Assembly: GCA_949282745.1 (NCBI GenBank)
Contig: CASDQM010000033.1
Span: 1 to 60,825, forward strand
DNA: 60,825 nucleotides
DNA from: an uncultured Sutterella sp.
GTDB taxonomy: Bacteria; Pseudomonadota; Gammaproteobacteria; Burkholderiales; Burkholderiaceae_F
Direction: 5' to 3'
In this document: positions 8,096 through 16,453 of the stretch, in pieces
Layout: each line of letters opens with the position of its first letter
How positions within the stretch are numbered: the stretch's first letter is position 1
The notes under the pieces: generated by a model
What the model was told of the DNA's origin: nothing
Database searches by the model: none
What the model saw: the letters and a program-made list of their open reading frames with translations, nothing else
Made by a program: the position numbers and the translations under genes

Positions 8096-10467
8096 ACGAC
8101 TTTTTCCGCATTCTTCTGCGCTCCGCTTGGGAGGAGGCCCGGTCGATTCCGAAGCGTCCCTGGGAGTGGCTCACGGCCCTGGCGCTCCCGGCGCTCTGGT
8201 GCGGGCTTCTTATGGCGGTCTTTGCGCAGGGGCTCGCGCTTTGCCTCCCCGTGGGCGTGGTCGACGAAGACCATTCCGCGGCCTCGCGCGAGGTGATCAC
8301 GACCCTCTCCGCCCTCCCCTCGATGGAGCTTCGCCCCTTTGCGGATGGAAGTGCGGCCGACCGGGCGCTGCGAGCCACCCACACCTACGCGACCATCACG
8401 ATTCCGCCGGGCTTTGAAAAGGATCGGCTCTCGGGCCGGGGCGCGCCCGTCGTCGTCGACTTCAACAAGAGTTACTACGCCGTCGGCACGGTCCTCGAAG
8501 CGGACCTCAAGTCGGCGCTTTCCGCCGTGAAGGCCGCCTCCGCCGCGGAGCGCCTCACCATGATGGGGGGCACGATCGAAGAGAACGCCAAGCGCCTTCG
8601 CGTGACGCTCCCCGACGTCTACTTCCTCGGAAACGCGGGCTTCAACTTCGGCGCCTACATCCCGACCGCGATCGTGCCGGGGCTCGTCGCGCTCGCGGCG
8701 GCCCTCACATTCTGCGGGGTCGTCGTGCGCACCTGGCGCGAGGGACGCCACCGCGCCTGGCGCACGGCGCACGAAAACCACGTCGCGGCGGGCTACATCG
8801 GAGAACTTCTTCCCTGGACGATTCTCTTTACCTTGGGCGGCGCCCTCTGGATGGCCGTCTTCTCGGGGTGGCTCGGTTGGGGCGTCGAGGGATCCTGGCT
8901 CAAGTGGCTTCTTGCGACGCACCTTCTCGTTTTGTGTTCCGCGGGTCTTGCGCTTCTCTTTTCGGCCTGCGGCTTGAGCTGGGTGATCGCCGTCTCGAGC
9001 GTCATCTGCATTCTGGCGCCGACCTTCCCCTTCACGGGCTTTTCCTATCCGATCGAATCGATGACGCCGGGGGCGAAGCTTCTCGCCGACTTCCTGCCGC
9101 TCACGCACTACCTGAAGGCGCAGGCAAACGAATGGATTCTCGCGGCCGACGGATTCGCGGGCTGGCGCGAAATCGCCTGGCTTGCAGGCTTTGCCTCCCT
9201 CACCTCGATTGCGGGGCTCGGCCTTCTCACCTTCCGCTCGCGCTTGTGGGCCAAGGCCGAAGAAGAGAAGACGCAGGCCCCTGACGAAACGGGGCCGAAG
9301 GGTTTTCTCGGCTTTGCGTCCTTCCTCGTCAAGAAGACCGTGTTTGCGCGCGACACCTTCCTGATTTTTGCGGGCGCGACGGCCTTCTATCTCGTCTTTT
9401 ACGCCTGGCCCTACATGAATCAGCAGATTCAGTTCGTCCCCGTCGCGATCGTCGACGAGGATGCGACGGCAGCCTCGCGGCGCTTGAGAAGCGCCATGGA
9501 GGCTTCCCCCGTCTTCGACGTGCGGCTTCGCACGCCCGACGCGGCCGAGGCGATCGCCGCGCTTCGTGCGCAGGACGTGGACGTCGTCGTCACGATTCCG
9601 AAGGACCTCGAAGAGCATCAGGCGCGAGGCGAAAACGCGACCGTGCACGTTCTTGCGAACGGCGCCTTCCCGGTGAAGGGCCGCGCCGTGCAGGCGGCCC
9701 TGGCGGGGATCGTCACGGACGCGGGGTTGACGCTTGACGCCGCGCCCCTTTCGACCGCGGGACTTCCGCCTTCGACCCTTCTCTCGCAGGCGAACGCCGC
9801 GCCGGACCTGTTGGTGCGCTACCGCTTCAACGAAATTTCGGGCTACGGAAACTACACGGTTCCGGCCGTGGGACCCCTGATCGTGCAGGCGGTCCTTCTC
9901 ATGGGGATCACGATGAGCATGGGCGGGTGGCTCGCAAGGCGCCCCGAATTCCTGCGGCGCATCCTCGCCCGCCCCGCGTACGAAGGGCTCGCGCTCTTTA
10001 CGGTCTACTTTGCGATCGCGCTTTTGTGGCTCGCCTACATGGTGGTCGTCGACTTTTCGATTCACGAGTACGGCACGCTCGGCAATCCTGAGGGCGTGGC
10101 GCTTCTGTGCGTCCTCTACGCGGCGGCGACCGCGGTTTTCGGGATGTTCGTCTCGCTGATTCTGAACGACAACGCCTATGCGGCGCCCGCCGTCGTCATC
10201 ATTTCGGCGCCGGTCCTCTTCATGTCGGGGATCATCTGGCCGACGGAAGCGATCAGCGTGCCGATCGTGCACTTCCTCGCGGCCTTCATCCCGAGCACGC
10301 CCGCGATCCTGGGTTTGGTCGCGGCGGGCCAGGACGCGGCCTCGACGGCGGACCTGCTCCCGCGCATGACGCACCTGATTCTTTTGATTTTGCTCTACGG
10401 CTCCCTCACGCTTCATTGGGCGGGACGGCGCCGCATGGAGTTCGACCGTAAGGTCCTCAAAGCATGA
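8092..10467 (+). CDS. Fused double ABC-2 type permease
   Basis: This 791-residue protein is a tandem fusion of two ABC-2 half-permeases. Each half has an N-terminal membrane segment, a periplasmic domain with a matching start (VGVVDEDHSAASREV at about 54; VAIVDEDATAASRRL at about 455) and a C-terminal block of about five or six membrane helices. In YhiI/RbbA/YhhJ-like pumps the permease works with an HlyD adaptor and an ABC ATPase, but no ATPase is encoded in this operon. The GTG start overlaps the previous stop. The ATG of tatD overlaps its stop (ATGA). The transported substrate is unknown. Confidence 0.85.
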   Translation: MNDFFRILLRSAWEEARSIPKRPWEWLTALALPALWCGLLMAVFAQGLALCLPVGVVDEDHSAASREVITTLSALPSMELRPFADGSAADRALRATHTYATITIPPGFEKDRLSGRGAPVVVDFNKSYYAVGTVLEADLKSALSAVKAASAAERLTMMGGTIEENAKRLRVTLPDVYFLGNAGFNFGAYIPTAIVPGLVALAAALTFCGVVVRTWREGRHRAWRTAHENHVAAGYIGELLPWTILFTLGGALWMAVFSGWLGWGVEGSWLKWLLATHLLVLCSAGLALLFSACGLSWVIAVSSVICILAPTFPFTGFSYPIESMTPGAKLLADFLPLTHYLKAQANEWILAADGFAGWREIAWLAGFASLTSIAGLGLLTFRSRLWAKAEEEKTQAPDETGPKGFLGFASFLVKKTVFARDTFLIFAGATAFYLVFYAWPYMNQQIQFVPVAIVDEDATAASRRLRSAMEASPVFDVRLRTPDAAEAIAALRAQDVDVVVTIPKDLEEHQARGENATVHVLANGAFPVKGRAVQAALAGIVTDAGLTLDAAPLSTAGLPPSTLLSQANAAPDLLVRYRFNEISGYGNYTVPAVGPLIVQAVLLMGITMSMGGWLARRPEFLRRILARPAYEGLALFTVYFAIALLWLAYMVVVDFSIHEYGTLGNPEGVALLCVLYAAATAVFGMFVSLILNDNAYAAPAVVIISAPVLFMSGIIWPTEAISVPIVHFLAAFIPSTPAILGLVAAGQDAASTADLLPRMTHLILLILLYGSLTLHWAGRRRMEFDRKVLKA

Positions 10468-11258
10468 TTCTTTTTGACTCGCACTCCCACCTGAACGACC
10501 CGGCCTTCGACGAAGACCGGGAGGACGTCGTCGCCCGCATGCGCGCGGGCGGCATGGCGGGCGCCATGGTCATCGCCTGCAACGACGAGGACCTTCCGAA
10601 GACGATCGAAATCGTCGAGGCGCACCCGGGCTTTCTCTTCGGCGCCTGGGCCGTGCACCCGGAATACCCCGACCACCGCGAAGCCGACGAAGAGGAAATC
10701 GCCCGCGTCGCCTTGCACCCGCAGTTCAAAGCCGTGGGCGAGACGGGACTTGACTTCTACTGGTGCAAGGAACCCTTGGACTGGCAGCGCGAGCGCTTCC
10801 GCAAGCACATCCGCGCGGCAAAAATTGCGAAAAAGCCCCTCATCATTCACGCCCGCGACGCCGAAGGCGCGGCCCTCGACATTCTCGAGGCCGAACACGC
10901 GGGCGACGTCGGGTTCGTCATGCACTGCTTTTGCGGTACCATCGAGGAAGCCCGACGGACGGTGGACCTGGGCGGCCACGTGAGCTTCACGGGAAACCTC
11001 ACCTTCAAGCGCAACGACGCGCTTCGCGAAGTCGCGCGTTCGGTGCCGCTCTCGCGCCTTCTTCTCGAAACGGACTGCCCCTACATGGCCCCCGTCCCCT
11101 TCCGCGGAAAGCGCGCCGAACCGCTTCACGTCGAATGGCTCGCCCGTCTTCACGCGGAACTCCACGACACGGACGCCGACACCGCGGCCCGCGTCACGAC
11201 GGAAAACGCCGTGCGCCTCTTCGATCTGCCGCGCACTCTTTTGGGAGAAAAACTTTGA
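10464..11258 (+). CDS. TatD-family metal-dependent hydrolase
   Basis: This 264-residue protein has the TatD landmarks: DSHSHLND at the start (HxH metal site), AVGETGLDFYW in the middle (Glu ligand), IIHARDA, MHCFCG, and LLLETDCPYMAP near the end (Asp ligand). Family members are TIM-barrel DNases or deoxyribonuclease-like phosphoesterases in the cytoplasm. It overlaps the permease gene by four bases but is probably a housekeeping passenger rather than a pump part. The closest named relatives are of the YcfH/TatD type. Confidence 0.92.
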   Translation: MILFDSHSHLNDPAFDEDREDVVARMRAGGMAGAMVIACNDEDLPKTIEIVEAHPGFLFGAWAVHPEYPDHREADEEEIARVALHPQFKAVGETGLDFYWCKEPLDWQRERFRKHIRAAKIAKKPLIIHARDAEGAALDILEAEHAGDVGFVMHCFCGTIEEARRTVDLGGHVSFTGNLTFKRNDALREVARSVPLSRLLLETDCPYMAPVPFRGKRAEPLHVEWLARLHAELHDTDADTAARVTTENAVRLFDLPRTLLGEKL

Positions 11259-11965
11259 AAGGCCTTTCCCTTTTGCTTTCGCTCTCGCTTCTTCTGCCGC
11301 TCGCGCCCGCCTCGGCCGCGGACGTCGACGCCTCGTCCCTCGCGGTGGGCCCGACCTCGCGCGCCGACGTTCTCAAGGCTGAAGCCCCCAAGATGCAGAC
11401 GGCCCTTCTGAGCGACGACGTTTCGTCCCTCAAGGCCTCGATCCTCGTCGCGGGAACGGCCGACCTCATTCTCCCCGAGGGCGACACGCCGCTCACCCTC
11501 GCGCTTCGCGCCGAGAGCAAGCGCTCGACCGAGTACCTTCTCGGACTCGAAGACGTCGACGTCACGAAACGCAACCGCTTCGGCGAATCGCCCCTCATGC
11601 TCGCCGTCTTCAAGGCGAACGACAAGGCGATGGAGGCGATCCTCGAGCGCGGCGGCCTTCCGAACGAACGCCACGGTTGGTCGGCCCTTCATTACGCCGC
11701 GACCCAGGGAAACGACGAGTACGTCAAAAAACTTCTGTCGCTCGGGGCCGACCCGAACGTGCGCACGAACCAGGGCGTGACGCCCCTTCACATGGCGGCG
11801 CGCCTTCCCTCGCGAAGCGTGATCCTCACGCTCCTTCGCGCCGGGGCCTACCGCAACTACTGCACGACGTCGGGCCTCTCGCCCTCGGACTTCGCGAAGA
11901 AGGCGGGTGACGAGGAACTCGCGAAGTACCTCGCGATCGAGCGCTGCGTCAAGCCCGCGAAATAA
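11255..11965 (+). CDS. Exported ankyrin-repeat protein
   Basis: This 236-residue protein has a clean signal peptide (KGLSLLLSLSLLLPLAPASAA) and four or five ankyrin repeats. The clearest are GDTPLTLALRAESK, GESPLMLAVFKAND, GWSALHYAATQGND and GVTPLHMAARLPS. The start is TTG at 11255, which overlaps the tatD stop and follows GGGAG; no suitable ATG keeps the signal peptide. Periplasmic ankyrin proteins often bind and protect partner enzymes, for example catalases, but no partner is visible here. It is the last gene of the efflux/tatD operon. Confidence 0.85.
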   Translation: MKGLSLLLSLSLLLPLAPASAADVDASSLAVGPTSRADVLKAEAPKMQTALLSDDVSSLKASILVAGTADLILPEGDTPLTLALRAESKRSTEYLLGLEDVDVTKRNRFGESPLMLAVFKANDKAMEAILERGGLPNERHGWSALHYAATQGNDEYVKKLLSLGADPNVRTNQGVTPLHMAARLPSRSVILTLLRAGAYRNYCTTSGLSPSDFAKKAGDEELAKYLAIERCVKPAK

Positions 11966-11978
11966 GCCGAAAAACGAA

Positions 11979-12047
11979 AAGGCTTCGCCGGAACGTCCGA
12001 ACGAAGCCTTCGAAAGTCGGGAGCCCGAATCGGGCTCCCTCTTTTTT
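11979..12047 (+). terminator. Tandem hairpins ending the efflux-tatD-ankyrin operon
   Basis: A first stem pairs AAGGCTTCG (11979-11987) with CGAAGCCTT (12002-12010). A second, stronger stem pairs GGGAGCCCGA (12019-12028) with TCGGGCTCCC (12030-12039) and is followed by TCTTTTTT. The second is a textbook rho-independent terminator. Confidence 0.85.
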
Positions 12048-12056
12048 ACCCGGTTG

Positions 12057-13085
12057 TCAGGCGCCGTGACGACCGCAGCCGCAACCGCCTCGGCCCTGAC
12101 CGCGACCCTGGCCGCGTCCCTGACCGTTGCCGTGACCGTGGCCACCGCAGCCGCATTCGCCTTCGCCGTGGCCGTGACCGCCGCAGCCGCACTCGCCTTC
12201 GCCGTGACCGTGGCCGCCGCAGCCGCATTCGCCTTCGCCGTGACCGTGGCCGCCGCAGCCGCATTCCCCTTCGCCGTGACCGTGGCCGCCGCAGCCGCCT
12301 TCACCGTGACCGCCGCAACCGCAGCCTTCGCCGCCGCGGCCGTGCTGATGGCGGTACTGATGACGGCTCTTCGCCGCCGCGGCCGCGAGATCGCTCTTGA
12401 GCGAATGGGCGAGCGCCGCCTCGACCGCTTCGTCCGCCACGCCGCTCACGCCGGCGATGAGGAAGATGCCCGCGCCCGAGAGCTGGCCGACGGCCCCTTC
12501 GCCGATGCCGCCGCAGATGACGCAGTCGACCTGGTTGTCGACGAGCGGTCCCACCTTGGCGCCGTGGCCGGTGCCCGCGGCTTCAATGAGGAAGGTGTTG
12601 ACGACGCGCTTTTCTTCAATGTCGTAGACCTTGAAGGTCGAGGCCATGCCGAAGTGCTGATAGATGTTTTCGTTCTTGACGGGGATTGCGATTCTCATGA
12701 TTTCGTCTCCTAAAAGGTTCTCGAGCGCCGAAGCGAACTCTCCGTATTTCCAGCGGCAGCGGCCCGCGCACTCGCGCGCGCACGCGCCTTCGCAGACCTC
12801 GTAGTTGCCGCCCCGGATCACGAGCGTGCGGCCGTTGACGAGAGCGTCCGCAACCTTGTGCCGGGCGCGCCCGTAGATTTCCGTCACGGTCGTGCGGGAG
12901 ATCCGCATCTGCGCGGCGCACTGTTCGTGCGTGCGTCCTTCGTAGTCCATGATGCGCAGAGCTTCGTACTCTTCGACGAGCAAAACGACGGGCGGAATTC
13001 CTCCGGCGTCGGGCTCCGCGGAAGGTCCGAAGACATCCACGAGGGGCTCGGAACAGACGCGTCGGCAGCGGCAGGGTCTCGGCAT
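12057..13085 (-). CDS. DUF134 HTH protein fused to a NifX/NifB-type domain with a His/Cys/Gly repeat tail
   Basis: This 342-residue protein has three parts. Residues 1-115 are a DUF134 helix-turn-helix domain with many cysteines (CRCRRVC; CEGACARECAGRC), probably metal-binding. Residues 130-240 are a dinitrogenase iron-molybdenum cofactor (NifX/MTH1175-like) domain beginning MRIAIPVKNENIYQHFG. Residues 246-342 are low-complexity, with four 12-residue repeats GHGHGEGECGCG at 267-314. The fold content suggests a metal- or Fe-S-responsive regulator or metallochaperone. The start at 13085 has AAGGAG, and the promoter carries a perfect palindrome, so self-regulation is likely. No nitrogenase genes are nearby. 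Confidence 0.85.
   Translation of the reverse strand: MPRPCRCRRVCSEPLVDVFGPSAEPDAGGIPPVVLLVEEYEALRIMDYEGRTHEQCAAQMRISRTTVTEIYGRARHKVADALVNGRTLVIRGGNYEVCEGACARECAGRCRWKYGEFASALENLLGDEIMRIAIPVKNENIYQHFGMASTFKVYDIEEKRVVNTFLIEAAGTGHGAKVGPLVDNQVDCVICGGIGEGAVGQLSGAGIFLIAGVSGVADEAVEAALAHSLKSDLAAAAAKSRHQYRHQHGRGGEGCGCGGHGEGGCGGHGHGEGECGCGGHGHGEGECGCGGHGHGEGECGCGGHGHGEGECGCGGHGHGNGQGRGQGRGQGRGGCGCGRHGA
12144..12287 (-). repeat. Four 36-bp in-frame tandem repeats encoding GHGHGEGECGCG
   Basis: The repeats lie inside the DUF134-NifX gene and encode residues 267-314. Copies differ at synonymous positions, so the amino-acid pattern appears to be selected. Degenerate flanking copies extend the metal-ligand-rich tail on both sides. 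Confidence 0.85.
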
Positions 13086-13109
13086 GAAGGCGGCTCCTTG
13101 AAAGGGAGA

Positions 13110-13160
13110 GTTATCGACATATGTCGATAACATACTAGCCTCCGAAGACAAAATATGCAA
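13110..13160 (-). promoter_or_regulatory. Promoter and 22-bp perfect palindromic operator of the DUF134-NifX gene
   Basis: Read on the minus strand, TTGCAT (13160-13155), 17 bp, then TAGTAT (13137-13132) form a promoter. Directly downstream, over the likely transcription start, arms GTTATCGACAT (13110-13120) and ATGTCGATAAC (13121-13131) make a perfect 22-bp palindrome. Its position suits a repressor, most simply the DUF134 protein itself. Confidence 0.75.
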
Positions 13161-13221
13161 GTAAAAAGCGCATTTGAATGTATCCGATCGAAAGCCGGCG
13201 CTCGGAGGCACGCAAAAAATC

Positions 13222-13252
13222 GGGCGCCGCAGGTTTCGTTCCTGCAGCGCCC
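13222..13252 (-). terminator. Terminator of the PepSY-like gene
   Basis: GGGCGCTGCAGG and CCTGCGGCGCCC pair on the minus strand around a 7-8 base loop. The stem is followed by GATTTTTT. It lies 54 bp after the stop at 13306. Confidence 0.8.
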
Positions 13253-13305
13253 TTTTCCTGTCGTCAGAGACTTGGGAAGACCGCGTCAGTCTTCACGGGA
13301 TTCGG

Positions 13306-13839
13306 TCAGAACCAGGGGCACCAACCGCCGTGACGGCCGCCGTGATGCCAACCGCGGTGATGCGGACGGCCTTCTCCGTAGTACGGGCAGTCGGGGTTCA
13401 TGCCCATGCCGCAGCCGGGACCCCAACCGGGGCCGTAGCCGCCGCGCGGGCCGTAACCCGGACCGTAACCGGGACCGCGGTCGTAACCCGGACCGCGTTC
13501 ATAGCGCGGAGCGCGTTCGCGGATGCCGAAGTTGTCGGACGCGACGATCGAACCGTCTTCAGGGCTCACGAAGACGCGGACCATCGAGCCGTCCTTGGCT
13601 TCCATGCGGACGTCCCAAACGAGTCCGTAGCCGCGCGTGCCGTGCAGCGACGCCGAAAGCGCGCTCGCTTCGGGGAACTTTTCCTGCGCGGCCTTGAGCG
13701 CCGCGGTCATGTCGATCTTGGAGGCGACCTGCGTCGCGGGAGCGGGTGCGCGCGGAGCCGTGCCCGGAGCGGCGTAGGAAAGCGTGGCAAACGCAAGGGC
13801 GGAAGCGGCGAGAGCGGAGAGAATCAACTTTTTCGTCAT
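13306..13839 (-). CDS. Exported PepSY-like protein with Gly/Tyr/Pro-rich and His-rich C-terminus
   Basis: This 177-residue protein has a signal peptide (MTKKLILSALAASALAFA, cut near AYA/AAP). A single PepSY-like domain follows at about 40-105 (ALKAAQEKFPEA, then WDVRMEAKDG and VFVSPEDGSIV). The rest is disordered and rich in GPGY repeats, ending in a His/Trp/Gly segment with two cysteines. PepSY proteins bind partners or metals in the envelope; the exact role here is unknown. Its upstream DNA carries three ACTTAGGG half-sites, suggesting control by a dedicated DNA-binding regulator. Confidence 0.7.
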   Translation of the reverse strand: MTKKLILSALAASALAFATLSYAAPGTAPRAPAPATQVASKIDMTAALKAAQEKFPEASALSASLHGTRGYGLVWDVRMEAKDGSMVRVFVSPEDGSIVASDNFGIRERAPRYERGPGYDRGPGYGPGYGPRGGYGPGWGPGCGMGMNPDCPYYGEGRPHHRGWHHGGRHGGWCPWF

Positions 13840-13912
13840 AACGGGCTCCTTTCCATTTTGGCTGTGTGTGTCGGAGAGGCTTTCCCTCTCCCTGCATCGT
13901 CATTGTCGCACT

Positions 13913-13956
13913 CGAAACTTAGGGAAAGGCTTGCCGAAACTTAGGGTTCCCTAAGT
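13913..13956. promoter_or_regulatory. Tandem CGAAACTTAGGG repeats ending in a palindrome
   Basis: CGAAACTTAGGG occurs at 13913-13924 and 13935-13946, exactly 22 bp apart. The second copy continues into the perfect palindrome ACTTAGGG-TT-CCCTAAGT (13939-13956). Three half-sites on one face of the helix, about 75 bp upstream of the PepSY-like gene, look like an operator for a response regulator or dimeric repressor. Confidence 0.6.
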
Positions 13957-14032
13957 CAGCGTAACAATTTCCTTTGCGGCGGAAACAATCGTCGAAAAAA
14001 TCTCGGCAAAGTATTTTCCCCACAATGAAAAA

Positions 14033-14068
14033 CGGGCGAAAGACCCGCGCAAGCGAATCTTCCGCCCG
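14033..14068 (-). terminator. Terminator of the amidohydrolase gene
   Basis: CGGGCG (14063-14068 complement) pairs with CGCCCG on the minus strand and is followed by TTTTTC. It begins 24 bp past the amidohydrolase stop. Confidence 0.65.
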
Positions 14069-14091
14069 AATGCATTTTCCGGCTCTAGGGC

Positions 14092-15501
14092 TCAGAGCGC
14101 GGGGAGACGTTCGGCTTCGGGACCCGAGTAGTCGACCGTGAGCGTCGCAAAGCCCTCTTTTTCGAGCGCCGCGCGGCCGCGCTCCGTCGTGATGAAGGTG
14201 ACGCCCTTCCCCACGAGCTTTCCGTCCTTCATGACGGTCTTGCCGTCGGCGATCGTTTCGACGGCCTTTTGCCGTTCGAAGTCAAAGACCGTGACGTCGG
14301 CGGCGGCGCCTTCCGAGAGATGGCCGCGGTCGGCAAGGCGCAGGTGACGCGCCGGATTGAGGCTCGTCTTCTGCACGAATTCGGTGAGCGTGAGGGCCCC
14401 GAACTTCACGAGCGAGAGCCCGACCGACAAGAGGACGTTTCGCGGAATGCAGCCGCCGTCCGTGCCGATCGCGTCGACGACGAAGCTTCCGTCCGCGCGC
14501 TTTGCCTGCGCAAGGAGGAAGCGGCTCGTCGCGGGATTCACCGGGAAGCTTCCCGCCGTCGCGGTTTCGGCCTTGAGCCAGAGATCGAGCCCCTCTTCGC
14601 CGCCCACGAGAACCGAGACGCCGTCGCGCTCGACGATCGCCTGCACCTCCCCGTGGCGGAAGGCTTCGATCATCCCAGCCTTGTCGGGCGTGCGCCCGAA
14701 GGTGGCGAGACAGTTGCGCGTGACGTGGTCGATCACGACGCCCTCGGCGTCGCAGGTGAGAATCGTCCCGTTCATGGGGCTCACGTAGGATTCGCACCAG
14801 ATGTTGGGATGGGTCTTGAGGAGTTCGATCGCGTCGGCCGTTTCCTCTTCGACGGCCTTCACGCGGCCGCGGCAATAGGCGTTGATGTGGGCGAGGTGGA
14901 GTTTTTCCGTCCCCGCGGCCTCGATCGTTTCGCGCATGCCGAGAAGGTTCGAGCCCGCCGTCGTGCTCCCCGCGTGCCAGGCGACGTAGGCGTCGCGTTC
15001 GTTTGCGACGCGGATGAGTTCGCTGCTCGTCTCCAGGGGAAGCGGCCAGTGGCCCCCCATGATCTTGACGCCCACCGCGCCCGCCGCGAGCGCCTCTTCA
15101 ACGAAGACGCCGAGTTCGTCGCGCGTAGGCTTGTCGGTCCCGAAGCGAGCCTTCGGGTCGAACCCTTCGAGCACCGCCGCGTGAATGCCGCAACCCGTTT
15201 CGGGCGCGTAGTGAAGAACGTCCGTGAGCGGACCCGCCATGTCAAGACAGGTCGTCACGCCCGAGAGCGCCGCCATGCGCATGCCGTAGGGCGAGCCGAA
15301 AACGCTTCCGAGGTGCAGGTGCGAGTCGACGAGCCCAGGGCACACCACGAGGCCCGTGCAGTCGACTTCGTCGGCCGCGTGGCCCGCGTAGTTCGGGGTC
15401 ACCGCCGCGATCCGTCCGTTTTCGATCACCACGTCCGCGACGCCGTCGAGACCGTTTTTCGGGTCGACGACCCGGCCGCCGCGCAAAATGCGATCCGCCA
15501 T
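14092..15501 (-). CDS. Amidohydrolase / dihydroorotase-like metal-dependent hydrolase
   Basis: This 469-residue protein belongs to the amidohydrolase superfamily. Metal-binding features are the HLH at 61-63 (GLVDSHLHLG), a likely carboxylated lysine K146 (GAVGVKIMGGHW), further histidines in AWHAGSTT and LHLAHINAY, and an aspartate in DAIGTDGGC. The C-terminal strands (DVTVFDFERQ, VMKDGKLVGKG) are the usual second small beta domain. Relatives include hydantoinases, N-acyl-D-amino acid deacylases and adenine deaminase-like enzymes; the substrate cannot be assigned. The ATG at 15501 has AAGGAG upstream. It is monocistronic. Confidence 0.85.
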   Translation of the reverse strand: MADRILRGGRVVDPKNGLDGVADVVIENGRIAAVTPNYAGHAADEVDCTGLVVCPGLVDSHLHLGSVFGSPYGMRMAALSGVTTCLDMAGPLTDVLHYAPETGCGIHAAVLEGFDPKARFGTDKPTRDELGVFVEEALAAGAVGVKIMGGHWPLPLETSSELIRVANERDAYVAWHAGSTTAGSNLLGMRETIEAAGTEKLHLAHINAYCRGRVKAVEEETADAIELLKTHPNIWCESYVSPMNGTILTCDAEGVVIDHVTRNCLATFGRTPDKAGMIEAFRHGEVQAIVERDGVSVLVGGEEGLDLWLKAETATAGSFPVNPATSRFLLAQAKRADGSFVVDAIGTDGGCIPRNVLLSVGLSLVKFGALTLTEFVQKTSLNPARHLRLADRGHLSEGAAADVTVFDFERQKAVETIADGKTVMKDGKLVGKGVTFITTERGRAALEKEGFATLTVDYSGPEAERLPAL

Positions 15502-15603
15502 GTTGGAACTCCTTTTTCTGAGATGTCTTTCGGTTGTCCGAAGCCTTCGCCCCGGACCGGTCGCCATAAGTATTCCACGAAAATTTCCGAACCGAAAGAC
15601 GGA

Positions 15604-15672
15604 AAAAGCCGAGTCCTCCGGAGAGGAATCTCGGCTTTTCGTCGTAGGTTCGCCGGGCGTCGCCGCCCGGCG
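15604..15672 (-). terminator. Two hairpins downstream of rubrerythrin
   Basis: CGCCGGGCG (15651-15659) pairs with CGCCCGGCG (15664-15672). AAAAGCCGAG (15604-15613) pairs with CTCGGCTTTT (15630-15639) and has A/T tracts on both sides. They separate the rubrerythrin gene from the amidohydrolase start. Confidence 0.7.
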
Positions 15673-15710
15673 TTCGGGACGTCCGCCCGGAGGCGGCTCC
15701 CTATCCCTCA

Positions 15711-16250
15711 TCAGTAGTTTTCAGCGCGGACCTGCTGATAGCTCTGCGGATGGGCGCAGACCGGGCAGATTTCCGGAGCCTGCTTGCCGATCACGAGGTG
15801 ACCGCATTCGCGGCACTGCCACATGACTTCTTCGCTCTTTTCGAAGACGCGCTTCATTTCGATGTTGTTGAGAAGCTTGAGGTAGCGTTCTTCATGGGCC
15901 TTTTCGATGGCGCCCACGGCGCGGAACTGCGCGGCGAGTTCGGGGAAGCCTTCCTTTTCGGCGGTCTGGGCGAAGCCTTCGTACATGTCCGTCCATTCGA
16001 AGTTTTCGCCTTCGGCGGCGGCCTTGAGGTTGGCGGCCGTGTCGCCGATGCCTTCGAGGTGCTTGAACCAGATCTTGGCGTGCTGACGTTCGTTCATGGC
16101 CGTTTCCATGAAGAGCTCGGCGATCTGCTGATAGCCTTCCTTGCGGGCGACGCCGGCAAAGTAGTCGTACTTATTGCGGGCCTGGGATTCACCGGCAAAA
16201 GCGGCCCAGAGGTTCTTTTCGGTTTGGGTTCCAGCAAACTTGTTCGTCAT
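15711..16250 (-). CDS. rbr: Rubrerythrin
   Basis: This 179-residue protein has the full rubrerythrin layout. The N-terminal four-helix diiron domain carries the expected glutamates and histidine ([38 protein letters not shown]). A C-terminal rubredoxin-like domain follows with two CXXC knuckles (CRECG, CPVCA). Rubrerythrins reduce hydrogen peroxide in anaerobes and microaerophiles with electrons from rubredoxin or NAD(P)H. The ATG at 16250 gives the standard N-terminus [18 protein letters not shown]; its ribosome site is weak (AAGAG). It is divergent from the fabG-like gene. Confidence 0.95.
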   Translation of the reverse strand: MTNKFAGTQTEKNLWAAFAGESQARNKYDYFAGVARKEGYQQIAELFMETAMNERQHAKIWFKHLEGIGDTAANLKAAAEGENFEWTDMYEGFAQTAEKEGFPELAAQFRAVGAIEKAHEERYLKLLNNIEMKRVFEKSEEVMWQCRECGHLVIGKQAPEICPVCAHPQSYQQVRAENY

Positions 16251-16453
16251 TTGGATGGCTCTTTTCTTTGCGTTGTGAAAGGGATTGGGTTCGGGAAGCG
16301 GCGGCGAAGAGGGGCTTCGGGTTGCGCCGCTCCCGCAAACTTCCGGAGACAAGCATGTCACAGAAGCACGCGCGAACGCGCCCCTGCAACGTCTTGTTGC
16401 TCTTCTGATTTTACAAAATGCCGGTTGCGGCCGCAGAAGCGTTTTCGTCCGCC

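Noticed and set aside
7993-10416. 807-codon open frame antisense to the ABC-2 permease
   Set aside because: The composition is Arg/Glu-rich with no domain, and the plus-strand permease is well supported.
12144-12287. CRISPR or intergenic repeat
   Set aside because: The repeats are in frame inside the DUF134-NifX gene and code for a repeated peptide.
12057-13085. Nitrogen fixation locus
   Set aside because: NifX-like domains occur widely outside nitrogenase clusters, and no nif structural gene is present.
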